Position numbers and translations under genes: made by a program | Part shown: one piece after another, positions 1 through 7,929 of the stretch | Layout of the letters: every line of letters begins with the position of its first letter | How positions within the stretch are numbered: the first letter of the stretch is position 1 | The notes under the pieces: model-generated | The model's database searches: none | Told to the model about the DNA's origin: nothing | The model's input: only the letters and a program-made list of their open reading frames with translations | Assembly: GCA_946478765.1 (NCBI GenBank) | Contig: CAMLDH010000016.1 | Location: 1-25,207, forward strand | Direction of reading: 5' to 3' | DNA: 25,207 bases | Source of the DNA: an uncultured Oxalobacteraceae bacterium | GTDB taxonomy: Bacteria > Pseudomonadota > Gammaproteobacteria > Burkholderiales > Burkholderiaceae

Positions 1-2092
1 ACACAGAGACGCCTTCATTGACGATCATCGGCGTGAACAAGTCGTCGGAATTGATGTCGCGCACATCCCGCCAAAAATCGGTGAAGAGCGTTGGGGTCTC
101 CGTCAGAAAAATCACCGGCTTGCTATTGAGCGCGGAGTATCTTGCCAACGCCGCCATGACACGCCCTTTACCAAGACCAGTCTGGTCAGCCTCCAGGAAG
201 CCGCGCCCCTTTCGGATCGAATGAATCGCCAGCGCGACGGCATCAACCTGTTCCGGAGCCAAATACCCTGCCATCTCGTCCACGGTCCACCCCAGCTCGT
301 CCGCAACAAACTCGTCGACGCCGCCGGACTCCTGCACGACCTCGGAAAGTGCAAGCCTGGTCGGCGTCGCCAAATTTCGCGGAATCATCGCTGTCGCCTC
401 GCTGACGCTGCTGTAGGCCGAATATGGCGATTGGTAAGAGTTTTCCTCCTGGTCGCTTACATTGGCCTCTTGTGTCGTTTGAACGGCACCTTCAGCTTGC
501 GGTTCAATGGCTTCCTCTTCCGTCTGCGAGACTTCGGGGAGAGCCTTGGAAGCAGTTTCCGCCGGCGGCGCGCCCAGTACTGAAACTGGCACCACCGGTT
601 GATACTTCGCTTGCATCCTACTCGACCACTCAAACAATTCGTCGTGATCACGAATAGTTGGCAGGGTATCCGGCACAGGATCACCCCCGGGCCCCTTTTT
701 GCCGACGACAACGATGCGAATTGGGAACGTAGCACCCTGTTTTGCGAACATGCCGCCGTCCACCTCGACAACTTCGACATGGTAGTTATCGCTCAACCAG
801 TTGAACAGATATCGGGATCCGCCCGTGACCTGGCCAGCCTTACTGTCGATATAGCTATCGGCACCAATGATGTAGACGCCAAGACCGTCATGCTTGCGGG
901 CGATGAGCGAACGCACCAACACCAGGTGATCGATGCGAGTGATTTTGAGCCCCTGCAGCATTCGGCTGACCTTCAGTCCACCAAAAGGCGGATTGGAGAC
1001 GACAACGTCGAACGGCTCACCGTCGTTCAACTCCCGGAAATCGACCGTAGCTGCATCCGCCATGTGCAATCGTGCGTCTTTGCGGTCGCGGCGCACGTTG
1101 TCGAGCCGCTTCTGATCCAGATCGCACCCGGTCACGATCGCATCAGGCATCCCGCAAACCAGCGAAGCGTTACCGATCGTCGGCTCCAGCACGCTTTTCC
1201 CGGCCGTTCGCCCCACAATTCGCTGCACCACTATGCTCATTGGTAACGGCGTCGAGTATTGCTGCAACTTTACCGATTCGGATGTCCGTGCAGCCATCGG
1301 CGGCTGCCCTTCTTCCAGCTTGATCGCCAGGTTGTAGGCGCTGCGGTTGAGTTGCCCTGCATGCCGGCGCATATGACGCACCAACGCAGCTTCCACAGCC
1401 TCCTGTACATTGCGCATTGCGGGCGAGTTCAAAATCTCTGCTTCAGGCTGCCCGGTAATCACGCTCGCAAAGCGCTTCAGATCATCGAATCGAAACACCT
1501 TCCCGCCGGCGATTTCACGCACAAACCCGTCAGCGCAAAGCGCCATGTCCTCGTCACCGGACGCGTACAGAAAGGTAGCGCCTGAGCGTGCTTCCGCCTC
1601 ACGAATGATGTGGTTCTTTACATCATTGATGAAGCGTCCATCCTCGCCCTGGTACACGGTCTGACCCAGATGGTTGACCCCCAGCGGAATGGCCGCCATC
1701 ACCGCATTATTGACCGCTACAACGGTCTCCGTTGTCTCTGGACTTGGAGATTCCGGCGTGACGGCCGGCGGCCGCGCAGAGGTAATTCGGGTGACCTGGT
1801 TCATCGGCATTTTCACCGGTACCGCCCGCGGAAACGCCCTCCTTATCATTGGAAGCGAAAAACGAAGGTCATCACGCACCAGAAATCCTGAGCGGCTGCG
1901 ATAGAAGCCTATCTCGATAAGCGCAGACAGCTGCGCTTCATCAACGTCGCCTGATTCGACGAGCACGAGTCTCTTGGCCCCTGACGGGAAACGCACCGCA
2001 ACAAGGCGCGTCGCTGGATCCGCCGCATTGAGCTGAATCCAGCTCACTAATTGATTTCCGTCGCTTTTGACCTGTGCCGATTGTGTAACCAT
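1..2092 (-). CDS. DarB-like protein: N-terminal DNA methyltransferase domain plus strawberry-notch helicase domain (3' end missing)
   Basis: Open on the minus strand from an ATG at 2092 to the left edge (697 codons seen). AGAGGG lies 5 nt upstream; an adjacent ATG at 2095 is too close to it. An N-terminal region of about 290 residues is followed by a SAM-dependent methyltransferase fold with motif I (LEPTIGNASLV, from about residue 302) and the amino-methyltransferase signature SNPPFGG (from about 366). A linker rich in Gln/Glu/Pro leads to a P-loop (ADQTGLGKGR, about 634-643) with the sequence context of the strawberry-notch helicase family. This order matches phage P1 DarB and plasmid relatives, which protect incoming DNA from restriction; that role is inferred from the family. 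Full-length relatives exceed 1,500 residues, so most of the helicase lies outside the window. Confidence 0.85.
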   Translation of the reverse strand, partial: MVTQSAQVKSDGNQLVSWIQLNAADPATRLVAVRFPSGAKRLVLVESGDVDEAQLSALIEIGFYRSRSGFLVRDDLRFSLPMIRRAFPRAVPVKMPMNQVTRITSARPPAVTPESPSPETTETVVAVNNAVMAAIPLGVNHLGQTVYQGEDGRFINDVKNHIIREAEARSGATFLYASGDEDMALCADGFVREIAGGKVFRFDDLKRFASVITGQPEAEILNSPAMRNVQEAVEAALVRHMRRHAGQLNRSAYNLAIKLEEGQPPMAARTSESVKLQQYSTPLPMSIVVQRIVGRTAGKSVLEPTIGNASLVCGMPDAIVTGCDLDQKRLDNVRRDRKDARLHMADAATVDFRELNDGEPFDVVVSNPPFGGLKVSRMLQGLKITRIDHLVLVRSLIARKHDGLGVYIIGADSYIDSKAGQVTGGSRYLFNWLSDNYHVEVVEVDGGMFAKQGATFPIRIVVVGKKGPGGDPVPDTLPTIRDHDELFEWSSRMQAKYQPVVPVSVLGAPPAETASKALPEVSQTEEEAIEPQAEGAVQTTQEANVSDQEENSYQSPYSAYSSVSEATAMIPRNLATPTRLALSEVVQESGGVDEFVADELGWTVDEMAGYLAPEQVDAVALAIHSIRKGRGFLEADQTGLGKGRVMAALARYSALNSKPVIFLTETPTLFTDFWRDVRDINSDDLFTPMIVNEGVSV

Positions 2093-2100
2093 CATTCCCT

Positions 2101-2184
2101 CTACTGATTTCTGTTCTTCAATGAAGATCCGTTCTGCATGCGATCACGCTGTTTCAAGACCAAGTAACTGCTGCGCCGCGTCAT
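2101..2184 (-). CDS. 27-aa basic small protein, translationally coupled
   Basis: A short ORF whose ATG (2182-2184) overlaps the TGA stop (2181-2183) of the PP-loop gene in an ATGA junction. It ends with TAG 8 nt before the start of the methyltransferase-helicase gene. The peptide begins MTRRSSYLVLKQRDR and is rich in Arg, Lys, Gln and Asn. No family is recognised. The overlap and tight fit between two real genes support translation, but there is no homology evidence. Confidence 0.5.
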   Translation of the reverse strand: MTRRSSYLVLKQRDRMQNGSSLKNRNQ

Positions 2185-2972
2185 GCGGCATACTCCTGCT
2201 CAGCCGCCTCGCAGAAGAGGCCACAGGACGGCAGCGGCTCGCCACGATGTTTCTTGCCAGCCGGTAGCTGCCGGAGCGGAAATCGCTGTCCTTTTAGCGG
2301 TCCCGAACGATGACGGAGGATGTAGGCTTCCTCACCGTGAAGTTGCGCTACCTTGTCTTCGGCCTGCGCCAAGCGCTCGAACTGGACGGGGAAATCGTCG
2401 CGGATTGCGCGGAAGTAGCCAAGGCCACCTTTCACGCAGCCGATGCAGTTGGCGTTGTCGTAGCCAAGCCGATACATCATCGGCAACTCAATTCCGGCGC
2501 GGATCACCATTGCCTTGCAATCCTCTTTCGTCAGCCCGCGCTCAATGAGCGGCGCAACGATTGGGCGATCAGGCCAGTTCTCGATCCAGTCGTCGAGGCG
2601 ATGCTGTTCTTCTGCGGTGTAGCCGAGAACCAGCACATCGCCGGGTTGCTCGAATCGACGAAGCAATCCGCGCTTTATTCGTGTCGTGCAGGCCGCGCCT
2701 TTCGGACCTTTGATATAGCCGACCGCCTCGAATACCTTGATGGCGCTCGCGTCGTACTTAGCATCGCGTAAATTGATGATCTCGTACCCGAACCACTTTT
2801 CGCAGTCGGCAGCAAAACGGCGGTTGTCCGGATGTTCTTCTTCGATGAAGGCATTGACGATCAAGACTCGTTCACCGTATTGGGCAAGAGCAAGTTTCGT
2901 TGCCACGGCAGACGCCGCGCCGCATGAGAACTGGCAAACAATCCTGCTATTTTCATTAGTGTTTTGCTGCAT
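2181..2972 (-). CDS. PP-loop ATP pyrophosphatase, phosphoadenosine phosphosulfate reductase-like family
   Basis: 263 aa; the ATG at 2972 follows GAGG at suitable spacing. An N-terminal PP-loop is seen as QFSCGAASA (residues 14-22), where a Cys replaces the first Gly of the usual SGGxxS. It is followed by LIVNAFIEEEHPDN, the second strand of the adenylation fold. Other notable residues are ACTTRIKR (about 94-101), a CIGC pair in NCIGCVKGG, and a C-terminal CGLFC, enough cysteines for a zinc or iron-sulfur site. The family activates a substrate as an adenylate for sulfur transfer or reduction; phage and plasmid members are mostly uncharacterised. True sulfate assimilation is unlikely, because no cys genes are nearby. 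A role in modifying RNA or DNA is speculation. A terminator lies upstream at 3009-3036, so it probably starts a new transcription unit. Confidence 0.75.
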   Translation of the reverse strand: MQQNTNENSRIVCQFSCGAASAVATKLALAQYGERVLIVNAFIEEEHPDNRRFAADCEKWFGYEIINLRDAKYDASAIKVFEAVGYIKGPKGAACTTRIKRGLLRRFEQPGDVLVLGYTAEEQHRLDDWIENWPDRPIVAPLIERGLTKEDCKAMVIRAGIELPMMYRLGYDNANCIGCVKGGLGYFRAIRDDFPVQFERLAQAEDKVAQLHGEEAYILRHRSGPLKGQRFPLRQLPAGKKHRGEPLPSCGLFCEAAEQEYAA

Positions 2973-3008
2973 CGCGTCACCTCAAATCAACCGCAAAATA
3001 CAGATACC

Positions 3009-3036
3009 CAAAAAAACAGCCGCACGTGGCGGCTGT
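3009..3036 (-). terminator. Rho-independent terminator after the 435-aa gene
   Basis: On the minus strand an 8-bp perfect stem (ACAGCCGC with GCGGCTGT, 3016-3023 and 3029-3036) with a 5-nt loop is followed by a run of T (A on the plus strand, 3010-3015). It lies 41 nt past the stop of the 3077-4384 gene and separates the helicase operon from the PP-loop gene. Confidence 0.85.
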
Positions 3037-3076
3037 CTTCTATCGCTGGCCCTGGGGCGTTACAGTGTCAGCCTGG

Positions 3077-4384
3077 CTAGGGACGGGGTCCGGACGACGC
3101 ATCGTCGTCCGAACCCATCCCCATGGCATGCTCGAATTCGTTTTCGAGCGCAGCGAAGTCCGGTGCCGGGCCTGCTGCATCCGCCGGTTGCACTGGCGGT
3201 GCTGGTTGAGCATTCGGCACAATGATCGACGTGCCGAACTCGTTCGCTAGGAACGTACCCGGCTCGTCGGCCAAGATGTTAAAGGGGGAGAATCCGTCGA
3301 TGCTGTCATGGCGAGCGATGCCCGGCAGGATCACCTTCGCGAAACGGTTGCCCTCTGTGCCGAAGATCATTTCGTAGCGCTGGGTCTTGCCTTCCTTTAC
3401 GTCGGCGATAAACTTGTATGCAGCGTTGTCGTCCTTATTCGGGTCGCCGGCATACGTCATACGGTAGCCCGGAATGGATTCGACTTTTACGCTGCCGTCC
3501 GCTAGGCCGGCAAACAGGTCATCGTTCGGCACGCCCTTGAAAATGTTGTTCTTAAACATGTCGTCCAGCGTTTTTTCCACGTCCGGCACGTATTCATCAC
3601 CATTCTTCTTGAATGCTACGTAGACCGCCCGGGTCAGAACGTCTTCGCCGTCAGACACACGAAGCATTGCCAGCGCCTTGGTGCCGCGGCCGAGTTGCGC
3701 ATGCAGTGCATTTTCCAAGCTGGAACGGTCGGTCACGACAACGGCTTCATTCGGCTCAATGGTGTCGATCACGACAGTCGGCTTGTCGCCGGCCGACAGC
3801 TTGTTGAGCTTGCCGACGGCCCATTCACGCGTGAATTCCTTGTCGAACGTGCCGTGTTCGTTTTTCACCTTCGCCGTTATGTTCTGGGCGTTGACGGCCA
3901 ACGTAATGCGCTCCGGCTCACCCGGCTTCATTTCCGGGTTCTTGAACGAGATACGTGGCGCAGTCGCCAGCACGTTTTCGATGAACGAGCGGTTTTCGTG
4001 ATCGGCATTGCGCGACGATGCCAGGGTGTTCAACCAACGAGCGCTCAGCTGGCGATTTTCACCATCCATTTCTTCTGTGATGTAGCAACCTTCCAGGGTC
4101 AGGAACGTGCCCTTCGCAGCATCCGGTGTCTTGAGAGCGCCTTTACCGTTTCCTTTAATGAAGTTCGTCACCGATTTCGAAGCGTTATCACCACGGAATA
4201 CCACGGTGACCGTTTCGCCCGACTTCAGCTTCGGATTGGAATTGAGCATCTTGCCTGTGAGCTTCACACCGGCGTCTGCAGTTTCAACCGCTGTTTCGAC
4301 CTGGAAGACTGCGCCAAAAGCGTTGTACTTCGGATCGCCGCCGGCGGACTTGGTTTTCTCCTGCAGTTTTTTCAGAAGGGACAT
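3077..4384 (-). CDS. 435-aa protein of unknown function with acidic, Pro/Ala-rich C-terminal tail
   Basis: The ATG at 4384 follows a near-perfect AAGGAG, 7 nt away. No family is recognised. The first 390 residues are soluble and rich in beta-type segments, Lys, Thr and Val, without transmembrane segments or obvious catalytic motifs. The last 45 residues are low-complexity (Ala/Pro/Gln), then strongly acidic (ALENEFEHAMGMGSDDD), reminiscent of the flexible acidic tails of single-strand DNA-binding proteins. It follows the FBH1-type helicase gene by 53 nt with no terminator between them, so the two are probably cotranscribed. A nucleic-acid partner role for the helicase is a guess from tail and context. 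The strong ribosome binding site suggests high expression. Confidence 0.8.
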   Translation of the reverse strand: MSLLKKLQEKTKSAGGDPKYNAFGAVFQVETAVETADAGVKLTGKMLNSNPKLKSGETVTVVFRGDNASKSVTNFIKGNGKGALKTPDAAKGTFLTLEGCYITEEMDGENRQLSARWLNTLASSRNADHENRSFIENVLATAPRISFKNPEMKPGEPERITLAVNAQNITAKVKNEHGTFDKEFTREWAVGKLNKLSAGDKPTVVIDTIEPNEAVVVTDRSSLENALHAQLGRGTKALAMLRVSDGEDVLTRAVYVAFKKNGDEYVPDVEKTLDDMFKNNIFKGVPNDDLFAGLADGSVKVESIPGYRMTYAGDPNKDDNAAYKFIADVKEGKTQRYEMIFGTEGNRFAKVILPGIARHDSIDGFSPFNILADEPGTFLANEFGTSIIVPNAQPAPPVQPADAAGPAPDFAALENEFEHAMGMGSDDDASSGPRP

Positions 4385-4437
4385 TGCAAACTCCTTTTCG
4401 TGGGTTGGTATTACAGCTTTTGGATACTTGACTTCAC

Positions 4438-5958
4438 TTAGGCCATTTTCGGACGGCGTTCAGCTTCGGTCCCGTATTGGTTCACATGCTCCAGGTATGC
4501 CTCCAATGATTCGCAAAGGTGGAGCGCCTTCTGCGCACGCGTTACTGTGACGTACTGGATGTTGATTTCTTCGATATCGGCATCGGAGGCCTCGCCGATA
4601 TCGAAAACCTTGCCCTCTTCATCGATCAGCTCCTTGAAGTCGCCAGCCATCTGAACGTTCGGGAACTCCAGTCCCTTTGACTTGTGCCCAGTGGTCAAGA
4701 CAATGCGCTTCTGGTTGCTGTGTGACTCATCATTCGAGATCACCGGCGGCAAGGCCTTCTTCTCGATTTGCTCGATCAAGCGCGGAATCTCGCTGCCATA
4801 CTTCGTGACCACTTTGCATCGCGACTTGATTTCACGATCGTTGATTGCGTCGGCGTATTCGGCCAACTCATCAAAGCCGGCAAAAGAACGAATGAACGAA
4901 TCCTTCACCTGCAGGCCGGCCGTAAGGTGGTACACGTCAAGGATTTGATCAAAGCGATATCCCTTGATATCGCCGACGAACGAGAATGACTGCTCTTCGG
5001 TGAGGCACTGAACCGCGCGGTTGAACAAGGCGGCATTGCCTCGGCTGATATAGGCATACCCCTCGGATGCGCCGATTGGCCGCACGCGGCTTTCGGGACC
5101 AAGCCCACGCAGACGCATGGTCTCGTCCTTGACTGCCAAAAGGGTATTGGCGACGTCCGCTACCGCTTTCCCGAAGCGGAACGAACCGGTCAGGTAGTGA
5201 TGCTCATCGGCCTTAATCGACTCCATCGCATTCGTCGCGCCACGGAAGCCATAAATAGCCTGGTGACGATCGCCGACATACACTTTGCGCGCCTTCTGTG
5301 CTTCGACAATGGCCTGGGTCACCGGGTTGGTGTCTTGGGCCTCATCAAACAGAATGATCCCGTAGGGCAGCTTGCGCCCGGAGAGCTGGTACATTTTCAG
5401 ATAGCCGTCATGCAGCATAGGCACTTCGGACTTCAGGTCCTGCATCAGCGTCCAAATGTGCTTCGCATCGGCGAGGATCTGGTTCTCGTCGAAATATTTC
5501 ACCTCAACAGGCGCACTACCGACCGACACGTGGTTACGCGTCATCTCGGTACTGGCTGAAACCAGGAAGTTCTTGACGGTCTCGATTACGCGGCCGCCGT
5601 ACAGGTTGCTCGCCGGCTGAGGAATCTGACCCAGAGAACGCGCAATGAAACGCTGGACATGGAAGGGCTTCATGTCGCCCTGAAGCTTGTTCGGCACATT
5701 GCCGTACTCGCGACCGCATTGACCATAGGCGATCGAATGCGCGGTTTTGCAGGTCGTATTGCTCGGGAATTTTCCGGCGGCCTCGATCTGAATCGCCTTG
5801 TTGAACGCAACGTAAAGAATGCGCTCGTCATTATTCACCTCGGCGAAAGCGCGAAGCGTCGAGGTCTTGCCTGTTCCAGCACCAGCCGTAACTTTGATCA
5901 CCGCAGCATCGCTATCACAGACAGCCAGTTGCTCTCCGGTCAATTTTTGTGGGCTCAT
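4438..5958 (-). CDS. UvrD/Rep superfamily I DNA helicase, FBH1-like
   Basis: 506 aa from the ATG at 5958. The frame stays open to 6039, but the promoter at 5987-6016 lies inside that stretch, so the longer start is rejected. All superfamily IA motifs are visible: Walker A GAGTGKT (26-32), YVAFNKA (49-55), TAHSIAY (72-78), Walker B/DEAQD (205-209), VYVGDRHQAIYGFRGA (226-241), SFRFG (259-263), TTGHKSKGLEF (422-432) and YVTVTRA (469-475). The family unwinds or translocates on DNA 3' to 5' using ATP. The AFNKA and TAHSIAY motifs resemble FBH1 anti-recombination helicases rather than PcrA, and the size is compact. It probably acts in element replication or recombination control; that is inferred. 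Confidence 0.92.
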   Translation of the reverse strand: MSPQKLTGEQLAVCDSDAAVIKVTAGAGTGKTSTLRAFAEVNNDERILYVAFNKAIQIEAAGKFPSNTTCKTAHSIAYGQCGREYGNVPNKLQGDMKPFHVQRFIARSLGQIPQPASNLYGGRVIETVKNFLVSASTEMTRNHVSVGSAPVEVKYFDENQILADAKHIWTLMQDLKSEVPMLHDGYLKMYQLSGRKLPYGIILFDEAQDTNPVTQAIVEAQKARKVYVGDRHQAIYGFRGATNAMESIKADEHHYLTGSFRFGKAVADVANTLLAVKDETMRLRGLGPESRVRPIGASEGYAYISRGNAALFNRAVQCLTEEQSFSFVGDIKGYRFDQILDVYHLTAGLQVKDSFIRSFAGFDELAEYADAINDREIKSRCKVVTKYGSEIPRLIEQIEKKALPPVISNDESHSNQKRIVLTTGHKSKGLEFPNVQMAGDFKELIDEEGKVFDIGEASDADIEEINIQYVTVTRAQKALHLCESLEAYLEHVNQYGTEAERRPKMA

Positions 5959-5986
5959 GTTGACTTTCGTTAGTGTATATATGCTG

Positions 5987-6016
5987 ATGATACTACACCG
6001 AAAATCAAATGTGCAA
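5987..6016 (-). promoter_or_regulatory. Probable sigma70 promoter of the helicase operon
   Basis: On the minus strand TTGCAC (6011-6016) and TATCAT (5987-5992) are separated by 18 nt. Transcription would start near 5980, giving a leader of about 22 nt before the ATG at 5958. It sits just downstream of a terminator, which supports independent transcription. Confidence 0.5.
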
Positions 6017-6037
6017 CAAAATGCAACCTCTTTTGGC

Positions 6038-6062
6038 AAAAAAAATGCGCCCCGGAGGGCGC
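6038..6062 (-). terminator. Rho-independent terminator
   Basis: On the minus strand the perfect 6-bp stem GCGCCC/GGGCGC with a CGGA-type tetraloop (6047-6062) is followed by eight T (A on the plus strand, 6038-6045). It closes the operon containing the 97-aa membrane protein. A promoter-like sequence lies only about 25 nt upstream of it (6087-6116). Confidence 0.85.
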
Positions 6063-6086
6063 TAAATTAGAAGAGACAACGCAATT

Positions 6087-6116
6087 ATTATGCGCTTATA
6101 GTCAAATGAAAGTCAA
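6087..6116 (-). promoter_or_regulatory. Promoter-like sequence directly before a terminator
   Basis: On the minus strand TTGACT (6111-6116) and CATAAT (6087-6092) are spaced 18 nt apart. The TGA of the -35 box is the stop codon of the 97-aa membrane protein gene. A transcript from here would meet the terminator at 6062 after about 17 nt, so it would be a very short RNA or an attenuated leader. It may be fortuitous. Confidence 0.3.
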
Positions 6117-6406
6117 TAGCTATTCAGGCGACGCAATTTCAGGACTGCTACCAAAAGCGCCAGGAGTTCGATCCCGAAAAGAGCGAAAACACCCTTGTAA
6201 TACTGATAACCAATCCGAGTCAGGCGATCCGCAACCTCCGGATCCGCGCCTTGCGCGTCACCCATGATCCGCCCGATCTCTACCCAAGCCGCTGTATTCA
6301 TGTTGAACGCGTAGACGGTGATGAAGATGTGGAAAGGCAACAACACCAACACCAGCCAGATATATAAATTCGGTCGGCCAAATGCAGATTCCGTTCGGGC
6401 ACGCAT
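6113..6406 (-). CDS. 97-aa protein with two predicted membrane helices
   Basis: The ATG at 6406 comes 3 nt after the stop of the upstream 263-aa gene; a TTG at 6409 is an alternative. Hydrophobic segments at about 15-35 (IWLVLVLLPFHIFITVYAF) and 72-90 (GVFALFGIELLALLVAVL) flank a polar loop rich in Asp and Arg. No family is recognised. Its position as last gene before a terminator, tightly coupled to the DNA-binding-like gene, places it in the same transcript. No clear ribosome binding site is seen, consistent with coupling. Confidence 0.6.
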   Translation of the reverse strand: MRARTESAFGRPNLYIWLVLVLLPFHIFITVYAFNMNTAAWVEIGRIMGDAQGADPEVADRLTRIGYQYYKGVFALFGIELLALLVAVLKLRRLNSY

Positions 6407-6409
6407 CAA

Positions 6410-7201
6410 TTACGCTGCCCGCCGGCTGCTGCCGACCATCAGGAATAGATTGCCGCCGCCATCGATATCAATGCCGCCAGCTTCGACTGCATCGCCGGCA
6501 GACTGGGGCTGAACGCCACCAAACTTTTCGATGACCCATTTCGACACATCGGCCGGCGTAACGCCAAATTCGCGCGCCATCAATGCGACGTCGCCCCAGC
6601 TCGTACGCTCGTCAGATTGATAGAAAATACGATCGAACTCGTAGGTGGTGAGATCACGTTCTTTCAGATGATTCCAAAGGCAGTTATTAGTAGTGATCGT
6701 GTGATGGTCGTTGTCATCGCGCCATACTGCCCCCTTGACGACCTCCGGATTGATACGCGCGCTCTTGAAAAGTCCTTTACGCACACAGATCACCACGCGC
6801 ACGTCGTCGCTCATCACCAGGTAATAGGAGAGAAACAGTTTGTCGACCAAGGAGGCCTTTTCCGGCACCACTTCGGTAAGCATGCATCCAGCAAGAAGTT
6901 TCGATAACGCGGTGAGAGATTGATACGCCACCTTCCTGCGCGCGAACAACCCATCATTGATGGTCCAGAAATGCACTCGATTGGCATCAAGCCGAATACC
7001 TTTGTCCGTCTTCAGACCCAACATCGACATCAAGCTCACAACTGACCGCGGCCGTAAGTTCTCCTTTTTGCCAGCTAACCAGGACCTCAGATTCCGCACA
7101 GGCAAATTGCCGACACGTGCCATAAATTCGACATCCAAATTGAGGAGGCCAGCCAGCAACATCACCAGTTCGTTAGCCTTCAATCGCTTTGCGGGAGCCA
7201 T
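6410..7201 (-). CDS. 263-aa protein with HTH-like N terminus, related to the next upstream gene
   Basis: The ATG at 7201 follows AAGGA, 7 nt away; 40 further upstream codons in frame lack such a site. Residues 34-80 (NLPVRNLRSWLAG onward, ending LGLKTDKGIRLD...VHFWTI) match in pattern residues 38-84 of the adjacent upstream protein: NL, an aromatic, a Gly-basic stretch, LGL, and a His-x-Trp element. A second HTH-like segment is seen near 210-237 (SWGDVALMAREFGVTPADVSKWV). The middle (115-145) is hydrophobic beta-type sequence (VVICVRKGLF). I infer a DNA-binding regulator. No named family is recognised. The gap to the upstream gene is 62 nt and no terminator is seen. Confidence 0.7.
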   Translation of the reverse strand: MAPAKRLKANELVMLLAGLLNLDVEFMARVGNLPVRNLRSWLAGKKENLRPRSVVSLMSMLGLKTDKGIRLDANRVHFWTINDGLFARRKVAYQSLTALSKLLAGCMLTEVVPEKASLVDKLFLSYYLVMSDDVRVVICVRKGLFKSARINPEVVKGAVWRDDNDHHTITTNNCLWNHLKERDLTTYEFDRIFYQSDERTSWGDVALMAREFGVTPADVSKWVIEKFGGVQPQSAGDAVEAGGIDIDGGGNLFLMVGSSRRAA

Positions 7202-7263
7202 AAAGTGTCCTTCGATTTTTGACACAACACACAACATCATCACTGCCTTCAGGCAGACCCAAA

Positions 7264-7821
7264 TTATCCCATTAGAGATAACAAATTCGATTGGACGACC
7301 GAATCGTCTTTCGTCATCCAAAGTGTTTGTATTTGTGAATCGCCTGCCCGATCTAGTGTTATCACCCGGATCTTTTCAGCTAAATCAAGCAACCCGCTTT
7401 TGACCACCCCAGTAGCCTCTGCCGGCAAATTTGCAAATACGAAAATATTTACTGCCACCTGCACGACAACAAACACCCCGTACCCGCTACCCAACTCAAA
7501 CACAAATCCGCGCTCGAATCCGTTCAACGTCAACAGATCGCACATCGCCGGAATCATTTCATCGGTTACCTTCCAACGATGCAACCCAGGGGTTAATGTG
7601 CCGTCAGGAAGAAGGCCCAACTGGAAGAGTACCGCCCGGATCTTGTCTGGCGACACATTCCGAATCCTGCCCCCGGAAGTCACGAACGCCGACAGATTGC
7701 TACGCTGGGTCTGATGTGCCACCGCAAGACTTTGTAGAGTGACTTTTTGCGCCTCTCGCAAAAATCCGAGCCAAAGGGCCAAGCTGGCATAGTTTTCCAT
7801 GTCTGTCGCGTTGACTTTCAT
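7264..7821 (-). CDS. 185-aa HTH-like protein, tandem relative of the downstream gene
   Basis: The start is uncertain: ATG at 7821 (chosen), ATG at 7800 and a TTG at 7848 are all in frame and none has a good ribosome binding site. Residues 24-45 (AQKVTLQSLAVAHQTQRSNL) look like the helix-turn-helix of a Cro/XRE-like fold. The following LGLLPDG, HRWKV and a hydrophobic core (FELGSGYGVFVVVQVAVNIF, about 108-127) mirror the layout of the 263-aa neighbour. It is read divergently from the HNH gene across 108 nt. Likely a regulator; family unknown. Confidence 0.65.
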   Translation of the reverse strand: MKVNATDMENYASLALWLGFLREAQKVTLQSLAVAHQTQRSNLSAFVTSGGRIRNVSPDKIRAVLFQLGLLPDGTLTPGLHRWKVTDEMIPAMCDLLTLNGFERGFVFELGSGYGVFVVVQVAVNIFVFANLPAEATGVVKSGLLDLAEKIRVITLDRAGDSQIQTLWMTKDDSVVQSNLLSLMG

Positions 7822-7851
7822 TTGCTTATGATACCATTGATATTGCAAAGG

Positions 7852-7880
7852 ATCTTAGCCCAATAACAAAAAATACGCAA
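7852..7880 (-). promoter_or_regulatory. Probable promoter for the tandem HTH-like genes
   Basis: On the minus strand TTGCGT (7875-7880) and TAAGAT (7852-7857) are separated by exactly 17 nt. Transcription would start near 7846, compatible with an ATG start at 7821 or 7800. It lies in the divergent region before the plus-strand HNH gene. Confidence 0.4.
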
Positions 7881-7929
7881 TCAGACGGCTCCTTCCGAGA
7901 CCCTAATTCTTTCTTGTGACTCTCCACAC

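Noticed and set aside
599..1246. 215-codon open frame on the plus strand
   Set aside because: It lies antisense to the methyltransferase-helicase gene, whose frame carries recognisable motifs; the plus frame has none.
3695..4441. 248-codon open frame on the plus strand
   Set aside because: Antisense shadow of the 435-aa gene, which has a strong ribosome binding site and an operon position.
5965..5990. LexA-like box near GTGTATATATGCTG
   Set aside because: It lacks the CTG-N10-CAG symmetry; the AT-rich stretch is explained by the helicase promoter.
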